DNA from: an uncultured Candidatus Saccharibacteria bacterium
Lineage (GTDB): Bacteria > Patescibacteriota > Saccharimonadia > Saccharimonadales > Saccharimonadaceae
NCBI GenBank assembly: GCA_947253995.1
Contig: CAMYBM010000008.1
Location: 1-17,358 of the forward strand
DNA length: 17,358 nt
Direction of reading: 5' to 3'
The position numbers and the translations under genes are program-made. The notes under the pieces are model-generated. The model saw only the letters and a program-made list of their open reading frames with translations, was not told the origin of the DNA and searched no databases. This document shows positions 1 to 7,692 of this stretch, in pieces (the first letter of the stretch is position 1; every line of letters begins with the position of its first letter).

Positions 1-1856
1 CGCCAATCCGCAAATGAGGTAGCCGCCGTGCGACCGCGCGCCTCGTCAATTACTGGCTTATAGTTACAGACAAAATCAAACTTACCACCATCTTTAATAT
101 AGTGAATCATCGTCTCAGTTGGCACCAACTGACCATATTTTACATAGATTGCCCGCAAGCATTTGCTGTCTGACGCGCCAAACTTCAACAAGCGCATGCG
201 CATCGACTTATCATGCTGCGCATCGGCCAAGGTTACAATCTTGCGTTGCTTATCAATGTAAAATACATTATAAGACACACGATTACCTTCGGTCAAAATG
301 TAGACATATGCGTCCGTCAAATTGGTATTAGTCGACACAGCTTCAAGCGCAAGTGACACCAATCCAGCTTGAGCATCGCGAACCTCTTGTGCAAACTGTT
401 TCTTCTCGGAGAATGAGAGCTCGCGCGTCTCCGTAGTAGCAGCCGTGTCAGCTTCATCAACTTGCTCAGCATCAAGCTGCTCTGATGCATCCGCTCCTGA
501 CATCAAGCGTTCAGTCTCGACTGCCTTATTCTGCCGCAATTCAGTCATCAAGTTCTGATATGCCGGTAAATCAGCACAGCTTGGTTCAACTGTTGCAAGT
601 TGTTCAAAAATAGTATAGATTGCTTCGTCAGCATCGCTGCAATCCGCTATGGTATCTTGGCCGGCGCTCTTAATGAGGCTAAGCGTATAGTTAACGCCAT
701 CGGCAGCTGTATTAGCTACATCTAGTTTGTAACTACCTTCGATACCGCGCGAGTACAAATAGACATACGGTCTGAGTTTACCGTTAGCTGACTTAATCTC
801 AAGTAAATTGCCATCCATCTGCAAAACATCGGGCAAGGCACGGGCATGCGCTCGTACAGCCTCGACCAAATCAGCTTGGGCAAAGCGCGCATCATCATAA
901 GGATATTCGTTGACCGCTTCATCGACGCGACCAGCAGCATAAGCCCCGAACAGGGGAGATACCCGCTCCATTAACTCAACCAATTTGGCATTAATCGCTC
1001 GACGGCTATCGCGATACTTGACACGATGCTTGGCTTGAAAACTAACCGCCAACTCAGTTGCGACATCGTAGAATAACCGACTCAATACTGCATTGATGTC
1101 GCGCGAGGTGAAGCGGTGAATAGTCGCCCCTTGATCGCGATATTCAAGCACATAACACGGCTCGCCTTGATCGTCAGATACATAGCAATAGCGGCCATTG
1201 CCAGTCGGCTTAGTCTTTACTACCTTAGGGTAAGATACCGCCTGGGCGCCAGTAGCGTCAATCGGGTACCCCATTTGTAAAGCACAATCTGACAAAGTAG
1301 CTTTGAGATAAGTATAGGACTCATCGTGACTTAAGCTAGTTGCCGCCAAATCGCGCCGGACAGCTACACCCGAAAACTCTGGTGAAACTTTAGCCAACAA
1401 ACGAACCTTTTGCTTCATGATACTGGCTTCGTCAAGCTTACCATCAGCAACCGAGTGACGCGCATTTTCATAGTCAACTGCTAAATAATAAGCCACCTTG
1501 TCAAATACCACCTGCAAACAACGTTTGCTGTCGTTATATTTGAGATACTGTGTGCATTTGCCCTTGCACCACACGGCAATATTGTACATCAGTTTACCAC
1601 CATACTCGGAAGTAATATAAACTGACCGACCATCGCCATATGGCTTACCATTGCGCATAAAACGAAAAGCATTGTAGTATTTGTTTGTTTTAGCGTGCCG
1701 AATTAAGATTGATACTGACGTGTCATCTTCGCTAAACTTAATCAGATCTTGTAGCCCCTTGGCATACTCGCGCGCCGTTAGTAAAAGCTCATTTAAGCCA
1801 CGTGCTAGCGCCGCACTATTATCAACCGTGCCCCGGTTCTGTTTCACCTCATTCAT
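1..1856 (-). CDS. Large repeat-containing protein of unknown function, N-terminal 618 residues, cut by the window edge
   Basis: An uninterrupted minus-strand frame runs from an ATG at 1856 to the left edge (618 whole codons), so the C-terminus is missing. I do not recognise the family. The protein contains an internal duplication. Residues about 75-161 and 219-303 share a GxGRxxY strand region followed by a helical stretch with xFxxVAxxLAV, and both units end in VSPxF. Two looser copies of the beta-rich half may start near residues 358 and 514. Residues about 440-490 are a low-complexity acidic linker. There is no signal peptide or membrane segment, so a cytosolic location is expected. The region near 585-605 (GGKFDFVCNYKP) faintly recalls the YezG/DUF600 immunity family, but this is only a guess. 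An extended -10 box lies 8 nt before the ATG, suggesting a leaderless mRNA. The gene is divergent from the HNH nuclease gene. Confidence 0.85.
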   Translation of the reverse strand, partial: MNEVKQNRGTVDNSAALARGLNELLLTAREYAKGLQDLIKFSEDDTSVSILIRHAKTNKYYNAFRFMRNGKPYGDGRSVYITSEYGGKLMYNIAVWCKGKCTQYLKYNDSKRCLQVVFDKVAYYLAVDYENARHSVADGKLDEASIMKQKVRLLAKVSPEFSGVAVRRDLAATSLSHDESYTYLKATLSDCALQMGYPIDATGAQAVSYPKVVKTKPTGNGRYCYVSDDQGEPCYVLEYRDQGATIHRFTSRDINAVLSRLFYDVATELAVSFQAKHRVKYRDSRRAINAKLVELMERVSPLFGAYAAGRVDEAVNEYPYDDARFAQADLVEAVRAHARALPDVLQMDGNLLEIKSANGKLRPYVYLYSRGIEGSYKLDVANTAADGVNYTLSLIKSAGQDTIADCSDADEAIYTIFEQLATVEPSCADLPAYQNLMTELRQNKAVETERLMSGADASEQLDAEQVDEADTAATTETRELSFSEKKQFAQEVRDAQAGLVSLALEAVSTNTNLTDAYVYILTEGNRVSYNVFYIDKQRKIVTLADAQHDKSMRMRLLKFGASDSKCLRAIYVKYGQLVPTETMIHYIKDGGKFDFVCNYKPVIDEARGRTAATSFADW

Positions 1857-1864
1857 ATAACTTT

Positions 1865-1873
1865 ATTGTATCA
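1865..1873 (-). promoter_or_regulatory. Extended -10 promoter for the large repeat protein (leaderless)
   Basis: On the minus strand TGA-TACAAT occupies 1873-1865, a TGn extended -10 with 5/6 match to TATAAT. Eight nucleotides separate it from the ATG at 1856, so transcription should start at or next to the start codon. No good -35 is visible, as expected for an extended -10 promoter. Confidence 0.55.
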
Positions 1874-1913
1874 CATTCTACTATAATTATGCAGCAAATA
1901 AATTTGCTTATGA

Positions 1914-1942
1914 TTGACAGGGAAGCACTACTATTGTAGAGT
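1914..1942 (+). promoter_or_regulatory. Promoter of the HNH nuclease gene (leaderless)
   Basis: A perfect -35 TTGACA (1914-1919), a 17-bp spacer and -10 TAGAGT (1937-1942, 4/6) precede the ATG at 1949 by six nucleotides. The predicted start of transcription falls on the start codon. No Shine-Dalgarno sequence is present. Confidence 0.6.
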
Positions 1943-1948
1943 TAAACC

Positions 1949-2605
1949 ATGAAGCTCTACCGCGCTGATATTTATAAACCAGAATTACTTTGCCGTCCAA
2001 TCAACCAAAGCGACAAGATCTATCTCGCGCGCTTAGCCCTCAAAATCTTAGCCGATCTACGCGTCAAACCAAAAATTAACAATAAAGATTACGACCGCCA
2101 CGTCTTCGATGCGCCACAAAAGTGGCAAGACGAGAAAAATAATCCTTGCTTGCTGCGTCAATCAATTTTGCGCCGTGATTTGGCAAAATATGTCTTAAAT
2201 CAATTCGGTGGCGTCGAGGCAGGGGAATTCACCTGCCTCTATTCTGGGGAACATATCACCCTGCCCGATCGTGAGGCCGTCCGCTACCTAGCCGAAATCG
2301 ATCACGTCGTTTCTCTCAGCAATGCTTGGTCGACCGGAGCCTGCAACCTCAAGCTAAACTCCCGCTGCGAGCTGGCAAAAGACCCAATTGAGCTACAAGT
2401 TGTAAGTACCAGCTCTAATGCCGCCAAGGCAAATTTAGATGCCAGTAAATGGCTACCCGATAATGCAGCTTACCACACTCAATACATCGCGCGCCAAATT
2501 GCCGTTAAGTCACGTTATCATCTATGGGTAACTAAGCCCGAGCATAAAGCCATGTACAAGATCTTGCAAGAAGATGCTTCGCGCAAAGACTACCATTCAC
2601 GTTAG
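1949..2605 (+). CDS. HNH endonuclease family protein (DUF1524 type)
   Basis: This 218-residue protein matches the DUF1524/GmrSD-C-type HNH nuclease family along its last 160 residues. A conserved CxxR...LRRDL stretch (C67, R70, 74-78) is followed by a YSG turn near 98-100 and then the catalytic DHV motif with D118-H119. The metal-site SSN motif (N157) comes next, then the WLP motif (168-170) and the family signature ARQIAVKxRYxLWVT (181-195). Many family members are secreted, but no signal peptide is seen here. An in-frame TAA lies 6 nt before the ATG, which fixes the start. It probably cuts DNA; its target and any partner are unknown. It is the only plus-strand protein gene here and is divergent from the large repeat protein. 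Other possible roles are nucleotide scavenging, DNA uptake processing or a defence/toxin effector. Confidence 0.88.
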   Translation: MKLYRADIYKPELLCRPINQSDKIYLARLALKILADLRVKPKINNKDYDRHVFDAPQKWQDEKNNPCLLRQSILRRDLAKYVLNQFGGVEAGEFTCLYSGEHITLPDREAVRYLAEIDHVVSLSNAWSTGACNLKLNSRCELAKDPIELQVVSTSSNAAKANLDASKWLPDNAAYHTQYIARQIAVKSRYHLWVTKPEHKAMYKILQEDASRKDYHSR

Positions 2606-2626
2606 TTAAGCCCACTCTTAATACGT

Positions 2627-2650
2627 TAAGACGTATAATCATACGTCTTA
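2627..2650. repeat. Perfect 10-bp inverted repeat after the HNH gene
   Basis: TAAGACGTAT (2627-2636) and its exact complement (2641-2650) flank a 4-nt AATC loop, 21 bp after the HNH stop codon. It could end the HNH transcript, but no T-tract follows. A TATAAT hexamer lies inside the palindrome (2634-2639), so it may instead be an operator-like site. Confidence 0.55.
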
Positions 2651-2683
2651 GTTAATGTCGCACAATTTTTTGAAGGCTAATTT

Positions 2684-2692
2684 TGGTATAAA
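2684..2692 (+). promoter_or_regulatory. Extended -10 promoter upstream of the 2.7-3.0 kb RNA candidate
   Basis: TGG-TATAAA (2684-2692) is a TGn extended -10 with 5/6 match. It would start transcription at about 2699, exactly where the outermost helix of the candidate RNA begins. No convincing -35 is seen. Confidence 0.45.
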
Positions 2693-2698
2693 CAGCCA

Positions 2699-2996
2699 CC
2701 GCGTAACTAGCTGGGGGATTATCATGCGCCAATTTAACTATAAAAACTATCAATCCAGCAGAACCTTAGACCACGCTACTAGAGGGGCAACCCGCAAAGT
2801 CAGAAACTGCACCGAGAAAGTGAATTATTTATAGCGCTGTCCGCAGCTCGGTGTTAATGCTACGGGTCAATAGGGAGAGTAGCTACGCGCCGGCATTGTT
2901 GATACGTCGCACAATCTATCTTTTACGTGTAAGGGCGACGTTCTACCACCGGACGGCCATTAAAAGCAAGCCGCGGGGGCTTTAACGCCCATTTTT
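2699..2996 (+). ncRNA. Candidate structured non-coding RNA A, about 300 nt, family unknown
   Basis: The region lacks a credible ORF but folds into nested helices, all read on the plus strand. P1 is 2700-2705 with 2884-2889. P2 is 2775-2780 with 2878-2883, stacked directly on P1. P3 is 2790-2794 with 2863-2867, and P4 is a 7-bp CACCGAG/CTCGGTG helix inside it. A side arm pairs GCTGG...ATT (from 2710) with AATCCAGC (2752-2759). A 3' domain is closed by CCGG (2890-2893 with 2949-2952) around ACGTCGC/GCGACGT (2904-2910 with 2935-2941). It begins just after an extended -10 and ends in a hairpin followed by five T. Hallmarks of RNase P RNA, tmRNA and SRP RNA are absent. A cis-acting or riboswitch role is unlikely because no plus-strand gene follows. 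The pairings were worked out by eye. Confidence 0.55.
2977..2996 (+). terminator. Intrinsic terminator of RNA A
   Basis: GGGC (2977-2980) pairs with GCCC (2987-2990) around a TTTAAC loop, followed by A and five T (2992-2996). The stem is short but pure GC. Confidence 0.45.
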
Positions 2997-3329
2997 GCCG
3001 TGGGGTAATAATTAATTAAAAAATAAATAATTATTTAAATACGCCAACTTCTAAAATCTTCACCACTCGCCAACCAAAATTTTTGCCAATTATTTTACCA
3101 ATTATTTACTAGCAATATTTTCAGCTATTTTGACATAGCCCCCAAGAACACCGTCAGTGCCGATCACGCAGGTGTCGCATACAGTTTTCCACATGTGACG
3201 TCAAATGTTTTAATATTTGACAATATTTGACTTTGTTGCATAATATGTTATTGTATGAATCCCCTGTCCCCTGCCTTGTTAATCACATTGTTTCAAAGCA
3301 TCCAGATTAAACTAATCATTTACACTAAT
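2997..3329. other. Gene-free AT-rich spacer between RNA A and the end of the dcw cluster
   Basis: No protein gene is supported here. From 3004 to 3040 the DNA is almost pure A/T. A 12-bp near-tandem repeat starting CCAATTATTT lies at 3086-3109. A DnaA-box-like TTTTCCACA is at 3185-3193. The word AATATTTGA is repeated at 3212-3220 and 3222-3230, just upstream of and overlapping a plus-strand promoter. No clear terminator for the minus-strand ftsQ transcript is visible; the only weak candidate is a 5-bp stem GCTAT/ATAGC near 3125-3140. Confidence 0.6.
3217..3244 (+). promoter_or_regulatory. Strong-looking plus-strand promoter pointing into the 3' end of ftsQ
   Basis: A perfect TTGACA (3217-3222), a 16-bp spacer and CATAAT (3239-3244, 5/6) form a near-consensus promoter. 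Transcription would begin near 3251 and run antisense to ftsQ. The plus-strand frame that follows is mostly the shadow of ftsQ, so the product, if any, is more likely an antisense RNA than an mRNA. Confidence 0.45.
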
Positions 3330-4208
3330 TTATTTCCAAAAAGCTTTACCGACAACTCGGCAATCAACGTACGTGGGCTTAATGCCATTACGATCAAGAT
3401 AGCGCGTAATAATCGACAAATCATGCGCTTGCGACGCCGGCTGTCGCGTAACTTGCGCTTTGAACGGATACGCCCTACTGTCGAGATAAAATTCAACATA
3501 ACGCGCAGCACCCTTAGGAACAACTACTCGGCGCACAGCAATATTATATTGCTTCTGCAAAATAGTTGCCGTCTGGCCGACGAAGCTTAAGAAATTAGCT
3601 GACGTTGCCATGCCACTCGTACCAGTAGCTCCACTATCATCCTGGATGCTAAGCGCTGGCGCCTGATAAAAATTACGCTTAAAAACGATACCTTTATCAT
3701 CGACAAAACTAGTGCCACCATGATCAACCCACTGGGCAACCGGGGCGCGAAAAGTCAGCTTAATATCACTGGTCAACAACCCCGTAGTGTGAATAGACGC
3801 ATCCAAAATCTCAGGAGCTGACTTGCGCAAATATTCTAGCATAGCGCCATTGCGTCGCGCCAAGCTAAACCGCTCAAATGGATTTTGTCGGAAGTAATCT
3901 TCCGCCAACTTAGCGTAATTTAACTTGTCCGTTTGCGTTAGTTTCACGTTACTGACAGCAGACCGAACAGTGCCAGCATATTGCAGAACCAGCGCCATGC
4001 CCAAAACAAATATCGTAACTACCACAATTAACAACGCCGCAAGACGCTGTTGTAAGGCTCTAAGTCGCCGTAACCGTTGGCGCTCAAGTTCAGCCGTTCC
4101 ATCACCGCGATAAATATTCAATGCCGTCCCGCTACGGTAAACAGCTGAGACTTTAGAATCATTCAACTCAGTGCGGCGCTTCTTTGGCTCCTTCTTTAGC
4201 TTAAACAT
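3330..4208 (-). CDS. ftsQ: Cell division protein FtsQ/DivIB
   Basis: This 292-residue bitopic protein has a basic cytoplasmic N-terminus (1-55), one membrane segment (about 57-78) and an extracytoplasmic domain. The FtsQ/DivIB signature is seen in RAPVAQW (154-160) followed by FVDDKGIVF (168-176), and near the C-terminus in YVDCRVVGKAFW, which matches the usual end of the FtsQ beta domain. FtsQ binds FtsL and FtsB-type proteins and controls septal peptidoglycan synthesis. The POTRA part is divergent. It is the last gene of the cluster, 8 nt after murG, and has no obvious Shine-Dalgarno sequence. It is translated from ATG 4208. There is no ftsA or ftsZ behind it, unlike the classical cluster. 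Confidence 0.88.
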   Translation of the reverse strand: MFKLKKEPKKRRTELNDSKVSAVYRSGTALNIYRGDGTAELERQRLRRLRALQQRLAALLIVVVTIFVLGMALVLQYAGTVRSAVSNVKLTQTDKLNYAKLAEDYFRQNPFERFSLARRNGAMLEYLRKSAPEILDASIHTTGLLTSDIKLTFRAPVAQWVDHGGTSFVDDKGIVFKRNFYQAPALSIQDDSGATGTSGMATSANFLSFVGQTATILQKQYNIAVRRVVVPKGAARYVEFYLDSRAYPFKAQVTRQPASQAHDLSIITRYLDRNGIKPTYVDCRVVGKAFWK

Positions 4209-4216
4209 AACTACTT

Positions 4217-5365
4217 TTATTTTACCGCATTTATAATCATCTGCGCCATATCTTGCAAAGCGCGTGGCTGCGCATAAGCGTGCAATTTCTCTGCTAACTG
4301 CTGTCGCCGTTTAGAATTATCTAAAACAGCAATAATACTATCACCCAATTTTTGTGGATGCCGCTCAATCTCCGACTGTGTCAGTACAATTGCAGCACCA
4401 GAATTAGCGTAAACTTGCGCATTTTTCGTCTGATGATCTCCGGCTAAATACGGCGATGGCACAATAATAGTCGCAACCGGCATGGCGGCAAGTTCAGCCA
4501 TAGTAGTAGCACCGGCCCGCGTAACAACGACGCTCGCCGCTCGCATGTAGGACAAAATCTTATCCGTGAAGCCAAGCACTTTTACGCTAGCGTCAAGCGA
4601 AGCTAATTCAGCGGGATTAGGTTGATACCGCCCAGCTAAAATAACAACTTGCGCGCCGTGTTCAACCAAACGATTTGCCTGATTAACCATTGCCTCATTA
4701 ATCTCGCGCGCGCCCAAGCCTCCACCCATCGCAACCACTAATGGCCGACGCGGCGATAGTCCCAAAGATCGTTTTACTTTGATCGGATCAAGGCCTTTGC
4801 TGTCAGCAACCGCTTGCCGCACTGGTATTCCAATATACTTTGTAATTGCCTTATTATAAGGATAGTTTTCTGTTGGCGCACCCGTACCAATGCTAGTAGC
4901 ATAACGTGACAGCAAACGATTGGTTAATCCGGCAACCGTATCGCTATCGTGCAGAACCAACGGAATGTGCAACAAGTGCGCAGCTAGACCAACCGGCAGA
5001 CAAACATACCCGCCCTTGCAGAACACCACATCCGGCCTTAGCCGTCGCAATCGATAATAACTTACCACAAACCCAGCTACGATACGAAAACCGTCAATCA
5101 AATTAGGGATATGTGTATGTACGATATGATAATAACTAAACCACTTATACCACCAAGGCAAATTGGCATAACGTCGTAATTTACCGGCAGGTATTGTGCT
5201 AACTGGAATTGTATCTCCCAGTAATGTCCGCGCCTGACGTACAAACTTACGATCGCACCACACCGCAACCTTAGTTTTTGGCTTTAAACGTTTAATTTCA
5301 TTAATAACCGCGACGATTGGCGTAATGTGCCCACCGCTGCCGCCGCCCACGCAAAGAATCTTCAC
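4217..5365 (-). CDS. murG: UDP-GlcNAc:lipid I N-acetylglucosaminyltransferase MurG
   Basis: MurG adds GlcNAc to lipid I to make lipid II on the inner face of the membrane. The GT-B fold motifs are all visible: the glycine loop GGGSGGH (7-13, with H13), HDSDxVAGLTNR (139-150), GGGLGAREIN (214-223), RAGATTMAEL (283-292) and GDHQTKNA (309-316) for UDP-GlcNAc and acceptor binding. I place the start at a GTG (5365), giving 382 residues, because a perfect AGGAGG ends 6 nt before it and the protein then begins directly with the VKILCVGGG strand. An ATG-like start at 5389 would add eight unconserved residues and hide the ribosome binding site. The gene overlaps the end of ftsW by 65 bp in another frame. 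Confidence 0.95.
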   Translation of the reverse strand: MKILCVGGGSGGHITPIVAVINEIKRLKPKTKVAVWCDRKFVRQARTLLGDTIPVSTIPAGKLRRYANLPWWYKWFSYYHIVHTHIPNLIDGFRIVAGFVVSYYRLRRLRPDVVFCKGGYVCLPVGLAAHLLHIPLVLHDSDTVAGLTNRLLSRYATSIGTGAPTENYPYNKAITKYIGIPVRQAVADSKGLDPIKVKRSLGLSPRRPLVVAMGGGLGAREINEAMVNQANRLVEHGAQVVILAGRYQPNPAELASLDASVKVLGFTDKILSYMRAASVVVTRAGATTMAELAAMPVATIIVPSPYLAGDHQTKNAQVYANSGAAIVLTQSEIERHPQKLGDSIIAVLDNSKRRQQLAEKLHAYAQPRALQDMAQMIINAVK

Positions 5366-6623
5366 TGCCAGCCTCCTCTCCATTAACATGCAACCGCCGA
5401 TGTGACGTATAACGCGAAATACCTAATACCATGCCAAGCGTCAACATGATAAACACTAAGGACGTTCCGCCAATCGACACTAAAGGCAAAGTAATGCCCG
5501 TCAGTGGTATCATATGCGTCATCGCACCGACATTCATAATAACGTGCGAACTCAGCCAGCCAAACACTCCGGCTAGCACCAACCGCAAGTAATAATTTTT
5601 GGTATAATCCACTTTATGTATAATAATCCAAAGCAAAGCAACAAAAAGCGCAATCAGTGCTACACTGCCCAACCAACCAGTCATTTCCCCGATAATAGCA
5701 AAAATTGAATCATTTACGGCCTCGGGTAGCCAGCCAAAAGCTTGCACAGATTTGCCAACACCACGACCGAACATGCCTCCAGAGCCTAATGCTAGAATAG
5801 CCTGGTTAATATGATAGTTCGATTCTTCATTGCCACTGCCGACAAACGTCATCACGCGTTCCAAACGGTGCGGTGCTATAACAATCGAAACAGCTGCTGC
5901 CACCACAATAATTCCTACAGCTATGGCAACCCTGCTCCAGCGCATCCCCGAGATGACCAATTGTGCCAAAACAATAGCAATAAACGCCACACCGGTACCC
6001 AAATCTTTTTGCAATAATGCAACTACGAACAATGTCATCATAAGCACAGCCATAACTTGCCATAGCGTATTCCAGTCGTTCAAACGGTGCGCTCGCGCCT
6101 CGGCTGTAATTATACTAGCAACAAATAGCAGTGCGCCAAGCTTGAGTAATTCGGCTGGCTGAAAAGTACCCACTCCAGCTAAGCGATACCAACGGCAAGC
6201 ACCCAAGGCACATTTAGCAATTGGCGCGTGAAAAATCCCCATAATCGGCAACGCTAAGCAAATCAAAAAAGCTATTGTAAAAATGCGGGCGCTGTAGCGG
6301 CGGAATAAGTCCAAAGGCAAACGGCTAGCCAAAATAAACGCCAGTACACCGACCCCAAAAAACGCAAATTGTTTAATAACATATGCGGTCGACGCTTGGT
6401 CATTCCCATGTGTAATTGCTGGCAGGATTGAGAACATCGCAACGTAACCCACCATACACAGTATCATTACCAAAACAGTGATCCGGTAATCTGCTGCATG
6501 TCGGCGGGGCAATTCCAATTGTGCCACTCGATCTGACGAGCCGCCCTGCCACAATAGGCGTAGAAAACCTTTTAACCAATCAAGTACTGATTGGTTAAAT
6601 TTTGCTGGTTTTCCTTGATACAC
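5301..6623 (-). CDS. ftsW: Septal peptidoglycan glycosyltransferase FtsW (SEDS family)
   Basis: FtsW polymerises lipid II into glycan strands at the septum together with the transpeptidase FtsI. The 440-residue protein has about ten membrane segments and SEDS motifs: ACRWYRLAGVGTFQPAELLKL (142-162), QKDLGTG (205-211), the loop ALGSGGMFGRGVGKS (278-292), LPEAVNDSIFAIIGE (299-313) and LPLVSIGGTS (379-388). The start is GTG 6623, preceded by a purine-rich AGAAGGG about 7 nt upstream. The last 21 or so residues are basic and are encoded by the 65 bp shared with murG, where murG conservation constrains the sequence. The presence of FtsW rather than RodA is judged from the neighbours (ftsI, mraY, murG). 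Confidence 0.93.
   Translation of the reverse strand: MYQGKPAKFNQSVLDWLKGFLRLLWQGGSSDRVAQLELPRRHAADYRITVLVMILCMVGYVAMFSILPAITHGNDQASTAYVIKQFAFFGVGVLAFILASRLPLDLFRRYSARIFTIAFLICLALPIMGIFHAPIAKCALGACRWYRLAGVGTFQPAELLKLGALLFVASIITAEARAHRLNDWNTLWQVMAVLMMTLFVVALLQKDLGTGVAFIAIVLAQLVISGMRWSRVAIAVGIIVVAAAVSIVIAPHRLERVMTFVGSGNEESNYHINQAILALGSGGMFGRGVGKSVQAFGWLPEAVNDSIFAIIGEMTGWLGSVALIALFVALLWIIIHKVDYTKNYYLRLVLAGVFGWLSSHVIMNVGAMTHMIPLTGITLPLVSIGGTSLVFIMLTLGMVLGISRYTSHRRLHVNGEEAGSEDSLRGRRQRWAHYANRRGY
5372..5377 (-). promoter_or_regulatory. Ribosome binding site that sets the murG GTG start
   Basis: Perfect AGGAGG on the minus strand, 6 nt before GTG 5365. It lies inside the ftsW coding sequence, so translation of the two genes is probably coupled. 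Confidence 0.8.
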
Positions 6624-6645
6624 GCCCTACCCTTCTAATACTTAT

Positions 6646-7692
6646 TTAATGCATTATAATATTGCCGCCAGCTAATGCTACAACTAAGCCAATAATAGCA
6701 AAAACTACGCCAATTAGCCAAAACCGCATTGTAATTTTGGTCTCAGGCCAACCAATAGCTTCTAGATGGTGGTGTACTGGCGCCGACAAAAAGATCTTCT
6801 TGCCATGACGCAATTTCTTTGACGTCAGCTGAATAATTACAGACCCCGTCTCAAGCACAAATACAATACCAATAATCGGTAAGATAAATAGCGTATTGGT
6901 TAGCATTGCCACCACGGCCAGTGAACAGCCTAGCGAGAATGAACCAACATCGCCCATGAAAAAGCGGGCCGGACAAATATTAAACCACAAGTAGCTAACC
7001 AAAGCACCCATGATCGTGAAACAAAAGCCTGCCAAGCCAAATTGATGATCTAACAGCGCAATTACAGCATAGGCGCAAAACGAAACTGCCGCCAAACCAC
7101 CCGACAAACCGTCTAGTCCATCTGAAATGTTGACTGCATTACCCGTTGCTACCACTGCGAAAGCGAAAATTGGTACCATCCACGCGCCAACCTCAAACGG
7201 CCCAACAAACGGCACGTAAATCGTATGAATGCCAAGCTTAGCCCAGAAATACCAGCCTAGCACTACGCCAATCAAGGTAATCAAAGCGAACTTGACCGGG
7301 GCGCGCATACCAGCTATACCCTTGCCATGCGAACGTACATTGAAAATATCGTCAACCAGACCAACGAAACCCGCACCTAGCAAAGCCGCCAACGGCAGCC
7401 AGGTCTGTTCGCGCGAGAGATTGGCGAAAACCGTAACCAACGTAATTGCCACCACAAAAATTGCTCCGGCCATCGTTGGGATATTACGACGATGCTTTGC
7501 AGCGTGCAAGCGTTCATACACTTTAGCCTCACCGCCAGACATTGCGGTGTGGCGCATCTGCTTCCAAAACTTAAACTTATATGCAAAATAGGTATAAACC
7601 GGCGTTAATACCATAGCAAGCGCAAATGACGCCACTCCCAACAATGAAATCTTGGTCAGCGGGTCAACTAGCGCGCGCAATACTCCATTCAT
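6646..7692 (-). CDS. mraY: Phospho-MurNAc-pentapeptide transferase MraY
   Basis: MraY transfers phospho-MurNAc-pentapeptide from UDP to undecaprenyl phosphate, giving lipid I. The 348-residue protein has about ten membrane helices and the catalytic set: VDD (D114-D115), NAVNISDGLDGL (185-196), FFMGDVGS (244-251) and the HHH motif (307-309). The start is ATG 7692, which overlaps the ftsI stop codon as ATGA, and GGAG lies 8 nt upstream. The 22-nt gap to ftsW shows it is co-transcribed. The UDP-MurNAc-pentapeptide ligases that feed it are not in this window. Confidence 0.96.
   Translation of the reverse strand: MNGVLRALVDPLTKISLLGVASFALAMVLTPVYTYFAYKFKFWKQMRHTAMSGGEAKVYERLHAAKHRRNIPTMAGAIFVVAITLVTVFANLSREQTWLPLAALLGAGFVGLVDDIFNVRSHGKGIAGMRAPVKFALITLIGVVLGWYFWAKLGIHTIYVPFVGPFEVGAWMVPIFAFAVVATGNAVNISDGLDGLSGGLAAVSFCAYAVIALLDHQFGLAGFCFTIMGALVSYLWFNICPARFFMGDVGSFSLGCSLAVVAMLTNTLFILPIIGIVFVLETGSVIIQLTSKKLRHGKKIFLSAPVHHHLEAIGWPETKITMRFWLIGVVFAIIGLVVALAGGNIIMH

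Noticed and set aside
722..940. Short minus-strand frame within the large repeat protein
   Set aside because: It lies wholly inside the 618-codon open frame in another phase and has no start signals.
2724..2834. 36-codon frame inside RNA A, starting at an ATG preceded by GGGGG
   Set aside because: Its codons cross several proposed helices, and the GGGGG is explained by the side-arm helix. The peptide resembles nothing known. The paired structure is the simpler explanation.
3003..3240. Replication origin in the AT-rich spacer
   Set aside because: Only one DnaA-box variant is present, with no box cluster and no dnaA, dnaN, rpmH or parAB nearby.
3255..3590. Plus-strand frame of 111 codons after a good promoter
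   Set aside because: About 260 of its 336 bases lie antisense to ftsQ, whose product is clearly conserved. The composition is that of a shadow frame. The promoter is reported; a protein is not.
5366..5389. Upstream start for murG at 5389
   Set aside because: It would put AGGAGG inside the coding sequence and add residues not found in the family. GTG 5365 fits both spacing and homology.
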